This document shows, piece after piece, positions 59,099-64,000 of a stretch of DNA of 64,000 bases (the first letter of the stretch is position 1; each line of letters opens with the position of its first letter). The translations under genes and the position numbers were made by a program. Below the pieces are notes generated by a model. That model saw only the letters and a program-made list of their open reading frames with translations, did no database searches and was not told the origin of the DNA. Where the stretch lies: assembly GCA_014871385.1 (NCBI GenBank), contig CM026427.1, positions 3,790,988 to 3,854,987 on the forward strand, in the 5' to 3' direction. Origin of the DNA: Ceratodon purpureus. Lineage: Eukaryota > Streptophyta > Bryopsida > Pseudoditrichales > Ditrichaceae.

Positions 59099-59687
59099 TT
59101 GTATCACGTTGAACTGGACGCCTTATTCCCTTCCAGATGCTCAATTACAGCCGCATATTCCCTCTCCCACCTTCTTCGCAGAACTCAAATTTACAAACAA
59201 AAACGGCAATTTCTAGGGTGTGGAGGAAGAGAAAATTTGTTGACGGCCCTGTTGGAGTCTCCCAAATCCCAACGCGTTGCAATCAATCCTCACAACATCA
59301 CTACAACATCACTGCAACGCCAGCAATCAATCCGTGATCCTCAAGTGATTGCAACAAGCTCCTCAAGCAGAATTAAGAACACGCAAGCTGTGCACTCAGA
59401 AATTAACCGAGCTTACAACTCAGGCGCTACTAAAGAGCAGCACCGTTACGCACGCACTGCTGAGAAACGTAACCTAGGTTGCATTACGTTCCCGGCCGCG
59501 GACATGACAAAAACTTACAATGCACATGAAAAATGCAGATCAAAGATGAAATGGACAAAGTTGAGAAACTTGACAGGGCGGAAGACAATATGTCACCTTC
59601 CGTTGTGAGTTTGTGAATTTATGAATTCCACGTTCTTCATCAGCAAATTTCTTTGGCATGATTGGTATAATTTAATAGGTCTTTTAG

Positions 59688-59720
<33 letters not shown>

Positions 59721-60180
59721 TTTATTGAAAGAAATGAGATGTCCAGTATGATTCCACCGATGTTATCAGCATATTTTCATTCCTCACCGCCAACTATGCA
59801 GATGCACAAAAAAGGACGGGAATGGATACCTGAACTGACCCAGTTCCATCTTTGTAACAACAATCGAAAACTGACACAAGCACACAGGCACTCCGAAGCT
59901 TTAGAGATTCATGCATTTCATGGTTTTGGATTAAGCGCCACATGCACCCTACCGGCACTTGTGGACTGACGTTCCTAACTTGAATGCCAGCATTAATCAC
60001 TTCATGTCCATGTCTGTATACACCCTAGTATGAATTCAAATGAGACAATGTGCTTTAAACTTAGTCAATCTGAAATGCAAAGAACAGGCGTAGAGCAAAA
60101 TAGGAAGTACTATGCAAAGAGATAACTCAAAACATAACTTTTGGACACAAATAACATGTAGATTCGTTGGAACAGATGGA
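59099..60180. other. Stretch with an unassigned open frame and a poly-T run
   Basis: An open frame of 169 codons (59,099-59,608, +) has no recognisable domain and GTG/ATG ambiguity at its start. A run of about 25 T lies near 59,690. Bases 59,163-59,225 resemble 63,935-64,000 (see the duplication entry). Confidence 0.35.
59163..59225 (+). repeat. Copy of a segment also found at 63,935-64,000
   Basis: Both contain ACCTTCTTCGCA, a short AACTCAA-type block, ACAAAC.AAAA.GGCAATTTCTA and GGTGT in the same order and orientation, with scattered substitutions. The second copy runs off the window end. Confidence 0.65.
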
Positions 60181-60190
60181 GCCTTACATG

Positions 60191-60875
60191 TCAATGATAC
60201 GAGTTTGGTTTAGGCCTAGGGTTACCATTCCGATCTAATTTAAAATCATATAATCGGGCCCCCTTCCTGAATTCACTAATCTTTCTCAACATCTTTTCTT
60301 CTTTGAAGATACCATTAACAATCACCTCCTGGTTGTCGTAGTCGACAGTCACATGATCAACTCCTACACATGCAAATACCAATGAGTCCAATTAGCACTA
60401 GAGTAGGAAACAACAAATGTTGCATACTACATCAAGTACTTGTATTATGTGTTCATTTCAGTAAATGAGTAATGACAAATTGGCAAAAAGAGTAAAATTT
60501 GACTCCTAACAAAAAACAGAGGAATGAAAGTTAGATTCCTTACATAAAATCAAGACTCGTAGCTTAAACCAACTATCATTTAAGAGTTATCTAGGTAGTA
60601 TATGTGTATTAGGTATTACCCAAAAATTTGTGTTTTCCTACCCTTAGAAACCAAAAATTCATTGCAAAAGCCAAAATTGCACTGGATACAACTAATCAAG
60701 ATTATAGATAGATCCTATACTATAAAGTATTCCACACTTCTGAATGCTCACCTCGGACACCAAAGAGACAACTCTGAATATCGACTCGGCACCGAACGTT
60801 GCAGCACTGAGGTACAAAGAGCACTGTACCCTGCATAGGAGCACAACATAACCGGTTGAGGATCTTCAAAAGCAT
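60191..60875 (-). CDS. Small heavy-metal-associated (HMA) domain protein
   Basis: Two exons join in frame: 60752-60875 and 60191-60363, giving 98 aa from the ATG at 60875. HMA domains bind copper and similar ions and act in metal transfer. The sequence VLFVPQCCNVRCRVDIQSCL then GVDHVTVDYDNQEVIVNG shows the usual beta-alpha-beta-beta-alpha-beta pattern. The metal loop reads CCNVRC instead of the common MxCxxC, with cysteines in a C-C-x3-C arrangement, like the KCC-type loop of some plant HMA proteins. The C-terminus is short and basic (DRNGNPRPKPNSYH), without a visible isoprenylation CaaX box. An extra 5' exon replacing the first 15 residues is possible, because a splice acceptor-like CAG lies just before GTVLF. 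Confidence 0.65.
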
Positions 60876-61086
60876 GCCAAACAGCTAAATCAAAAGGGAA
60901 AACAGATTTGTAATGACAGAGCGGAATAAACAGTGGCTATGTCCAAGTATAGAGAGAGCGGTAATAATAATTTACACTCGGAGACCTTGTCGAAGGTAAA
61001 CTAGCCACTTAGAAACTTTAAAGAGATTTGAAACTTACAGAAGATTTGTAATCGCTGTGCGAAGTATGACCCAAGTACTAGTGACA

Positions 61087-62471
61087 TTACAAATAATACC
61101 ACTTCACCATAGGGTTTTTGGAGGCATAGAAATTGAAATATTCACCGGGAAACAAGGGCTCTTTTGATTTGAAATACTGAAGTGAGTCCTTGATAGGCTT
61201 TTCTTTTGGAGACATGATCGGGGTGGGCTCAGACATGATTTTGGTAGGCCTAAGGGCACGGGACAGTGTAATTTCTTGGAAGCATAATTTCTCAGTACCA
61301 TAATTTGACACCTGCACAAAATGAAGAGAACAATTACTTGTTATCACGGTGTCAAATTCAAGCAATGCCTACAGTCTTGTATATTTGCATGTACAGGATA
61401 AGATATTCTCTTAAGAACACATTATCTGAAGTCATCTCAGTTCAAAGCACTAATCCAAATCCATACCTGGTCCACTGACACTGAAGAATGCTGAGCGTAT
61501 TTTCCTTTTGCTTTCTCCAGTGCTCCTTGCACATGCACGAGCACTTCAGCACATTCTTTGTCATTTTTATTCCATCGGAGAACATTTTGCAGTGCCACTA
61601 CTGCATCACCAAGCCATTCGTTCCTCGCCAATGATAATGCATTGCAACGATATTCGAGGCGACGTTGCAGAAACTTTGGATGTTGCTCAGGGTGGGCCTC
61701 AAATAACTCTCTTCGGATGCTCAAGTTATCCACCATTATTGTCAAATCCTCCTCAGGATTGAAAGGATCTTTTGTCATATCTTTGTCGATGATCGTCCAT
61801 CGACAGTACGTGTGGCCATTGCTCGCCATAACCGGATCAATCATAAGCTCTGCAGTAATGGGGTCTAAACACCACTCGTTTTGCTCTCTTGAAGCACTTG
61901 CCTCATGGCGGCTGTCTATAGCTGCCAACACTTCTTGCCAAAACTTCTCATCAGCAAATGATGAGCGACTTGCCTCCACCACCTCTGCTCTCACCTTTGG
62001 AAGCATCCAGTCTTGCGCTCTTGCTATGCTTGCAGTCAAAAGGGATTTCACCTCCTTGCCTTGTTCAATGATTGTGGATTGGGATGCCTGCACATTTAAA
62101 AGCATGGACACGGTTGCAATTGCCAGGTTCTTCTGTATTGACGACATCACCTTCAGATGCATATTTTCCAATTCCTGCTTTCGCTCACGAGCATTGAAGA
62201 TGCGAAAGAAACTCCGATTAGCTGACCATTTGTCCAACTCATCAATAGCCTCATTGATGTCTCGTACCAACTTCTTAAGCATGATATTGCCCACATTGTT
62301 GATCCCTCCTTCATGGGATCGCTTTTCAAGAGCCGGAATACATTGCTGGAGATCCTCAAAAAAATCCTGTAGCTCTTTGGCATCTGATTTATTCGCTTTG
62401 TGTTGATCACACGTGACCTTCAAGTCCCAAACCGCCGTAGCAAGTTTCTCCACAATCCCCACAACCTCCAT
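61087..62471 (-). CDS. U-box E3 ligase with helical (HeLo-like) N-terminus
   Basis: Two exons, 61467-62471 and 61087-61311, join in frame (335 + 74 = 409 aa; junction SVDQ/VSNYG). The U-box lies at about residues 201-262: CLDPITAELMIDPVMASNGH, TYCRWTII, then DPFNPEEDLTIMVDN and SIRRELFEAH. U-box proteins are ubiquitin ligases that recruit an E2. The first 150 residues are helical and charged (MEVVGIVEKLATAVWDLKV, LQDFFEDLQQCIPALEKR, INEAIDELDKWSANRSFF) and resemble the four-helix HeLo/MLKL-N or RPW8-like fold of cell-death proteins. The C-terminal 74 residues, after the intron, are of unknown type (SEPTPIMSPKEKPIKDSL) and end VKWYYL. A splice acceptor just upstream of the ATG suggests a 5'-UTR intron. 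The gene looks intact. Confidence 0.8.
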
Positions 62472-62499
62472 TTTTATCGATTTAACCTCAAGTGAAGAC

Positions 62500-63990
62500 C
62501 TGCAAAATACACAATTAATGGTGAGCTCGACAGAGGATATGCAAATATTGTTGTAATCAAAGGTTGCTCAGACAGATCAGGAACTATGAATGGTGACGAG
62601 TGAATGGGTCCATCCGGTTGTGGCAACGGGACTTGAGGATGTGGACTCTAGAGAAGCAATGTTAGTTTAAAGGAATGTACAGATCAAGTGCATCATATAC
62701 AGCCAAGTTGAGCAATGTGGAAACAGAATGAGAATACATCTTCGCTTGTAAATGTATCTGCATATCATAGTTTTAGCACACAAGTAGTGGAAAGCAGAAT
62801 GGTTCTTACGGTGCAATCGCATAAATGAACGCGTTATAAGCATCAATGAATGTGCACAACATGTTAGCGTGATTGAATCTTCTATCAACACAGTAAACTA
62901 TGCACTTGAATGATAAATTATAATCCGATGGAAGACAGGAGTTTGGGGTTCCGGGTTGGATGATGAGCGAGAAGAAGCCTCTGTGTTCGCAAACATGTCG
63001 ACAGCTACACTAGCAAACGCTGACAGGTCACTGAGATTACCCAGATGCTTACCGATGTTCCCCGACCTCGTGGCCGATGCGGATCGATGTCAATCCGGCT
63101 CGGCACTGCAATGAAATGCTCTTCAGTCGGCAAGTCGGCAGGTTTCACGTATTCCTGGAACTTGAGAAGGGTCTTTGGTTGCTTCAAGATTTAATGAGTT
63201 GATGATTTCTGTTGCCACATAGCTTCCCTGTTCCAAGTTCTTGACACAAACCCATGTGAATATGGGAGCAACTCAAAACCCGCAGTGGCCTTCACTTCCT
63301 GACAAGACTCCGCGAACCAACCGACAAATAAAATCGACTCACAACAAATTTCAAAAAGAAGACAGAGCAACGTTACTTCGCAGCCAAGCATCCGTTTCTA
63401 ATTCCAGCACAAGGGAGCATACCTGAACTGATCATACTCTGATTTAGTGCTCCATGGTTGCATCACCGTGATACGAAGCTACAGTTGCGACCTAGACAAA
63501 AAATGTGGAGCAGAACTCGTCTAAGGAGGATGTATTACCAGTACAGCTCCCAAATGGGATTGAAGCACTGTAACCTTGGGAAGCAAGATCCTTGAGTCAA
63601 CAAGACCTAGATCTAAGCACACCCCTGAAAAGCTGAAAGTGAAGTAGACGATGAGGAGAAGCAGCAAATGATTAACGAAGAAATATAGATGTACTAACTT
63701 AGAAAGCAAGCAGTCAAGGAAATGTCAAGCAGTCGGGAATGAAAGCAACGGACACCATTTCTTTGACTAGGTTCGTCACCGGATGAGGATAGTTGGCCAG
63801 CTTGACAAGTAGCCTGGCATGCTCCACTGCAAAAGTCAAGGGTAGCAAATGACGGAGAGAATCAGGGACCCCGGCTCCATCGGCGCGGTAATCAGCACCA
63901 TCGGTGCTCAACCAGAGCCGGATGTTCCCTCCCCCGCGTCAGTCTTACCTTCTTCGCAACACTCAAGGACACAAACGAAAATGGCAATTT
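62500..63990. other. Upstream region with unresolved minus-strand exons
   Basis: Several short frames on - look coding-like, for example LPTEEHFIAVPSRIDIDPHR at about 63,060-63,130 and VEHARLLVKLANYPHPVTNL at about 63,770-63,830, but I cannot join them or assign a family. They could be 5' exons of the U-box transcript or another gene. Confidence 0.3.
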
Positions 63991-64000
63991 CTAAGGTGTT

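Noticed and set aside
59099-59608. 169-codon open frame as a gene
   Set aside because: No domain, adjacent to a MITE and part of a duplicated segment; not enough support for a gene call.
1-64000. CRISPR arrays, rRNA or tRNA genes
   Set aside because: No regularly spaced direct repeats with unique spacers, and no tRNA cloverleaf or rRNA sequence was recognised by eye. The tandem arrays seen are minisatellites.

Overview
This is nuclear DNA from a green plant, most likely a non-seed land plant or a close streptophyte relative. The evidence is GT-AG introns of roughly 100-400 bp, plant-type B3, F-box, U-box and HMA proteins, a plant ABCB transporter and a BAT1-type amino-acid permease, all set in repeat-rich, moderately AT-rich DNA. 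Species cannot be fixed from the sequence alone. No rRNA, tRNA or CRISPR array was recognised.

Layout. 1-1.7 kb: the 3' part of an unidentified gene on +. 3.4-6 kb: an AT-rich island with an intact single-exon ORF on - that resembles a 2OG-Fe(II) dioxygenase, headed by a GC-rich array of palindromic 43-bp repeats. 8.0-9.65 kb: a complete three-exon double-B3-domain gene on -, with a possible further B3-like exon at 10.3 kb. 13.1-16.8 kb: a decayed C-terminal half of the condensin subunit SMC4 on -. 16.9-23.5 kb: a large DNA transposon on - whose transposase exons are open and phase-matched. One of its introns holds a decayed GH9 endoglucanase fragment on +.

26.5-30 kb: a complete six-exon BAT1/GABA-permease-like transporter on +. 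31.7-33 kb: a single-exon F-box gene on +. 33.8-40.3 kb: a complete 15-exon ABCB full transporter on - (1,443 aa by my exon model) with an unusually long N-terminal extension.

42.4-57.4 kb is mobile-element territory: a piggyBac-type MITE, two Tc1/mariner relics (one beside a MITE with perfect 31-bp inverted ends), a decayed multi-exon gene with a ParB-like box and a possible methylase-like region, a plastid-type rps9 fragment, and a 5'-truncated LINE. 58.8-59.1 kb is another MITE. 60.2-62.5 kb carries a small HMA-domain protein and a U-box protein with a helical, possibly HeLo-like, N-terminus, both on -.

The host genes are unrelated single loci (transport, transcription, protein turnover, metal binding), so no operon-like pathway is implied. 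The strongest unusual signals are the transposon associated with SMC4 and endoglucanase fragments, the dioxygenase-like ORF behind its palindromic minisatellite, and the ParB-like gene. All exon models were built by eye from splice sites, reading frame and remembered family sequences; no search or alignment was run.
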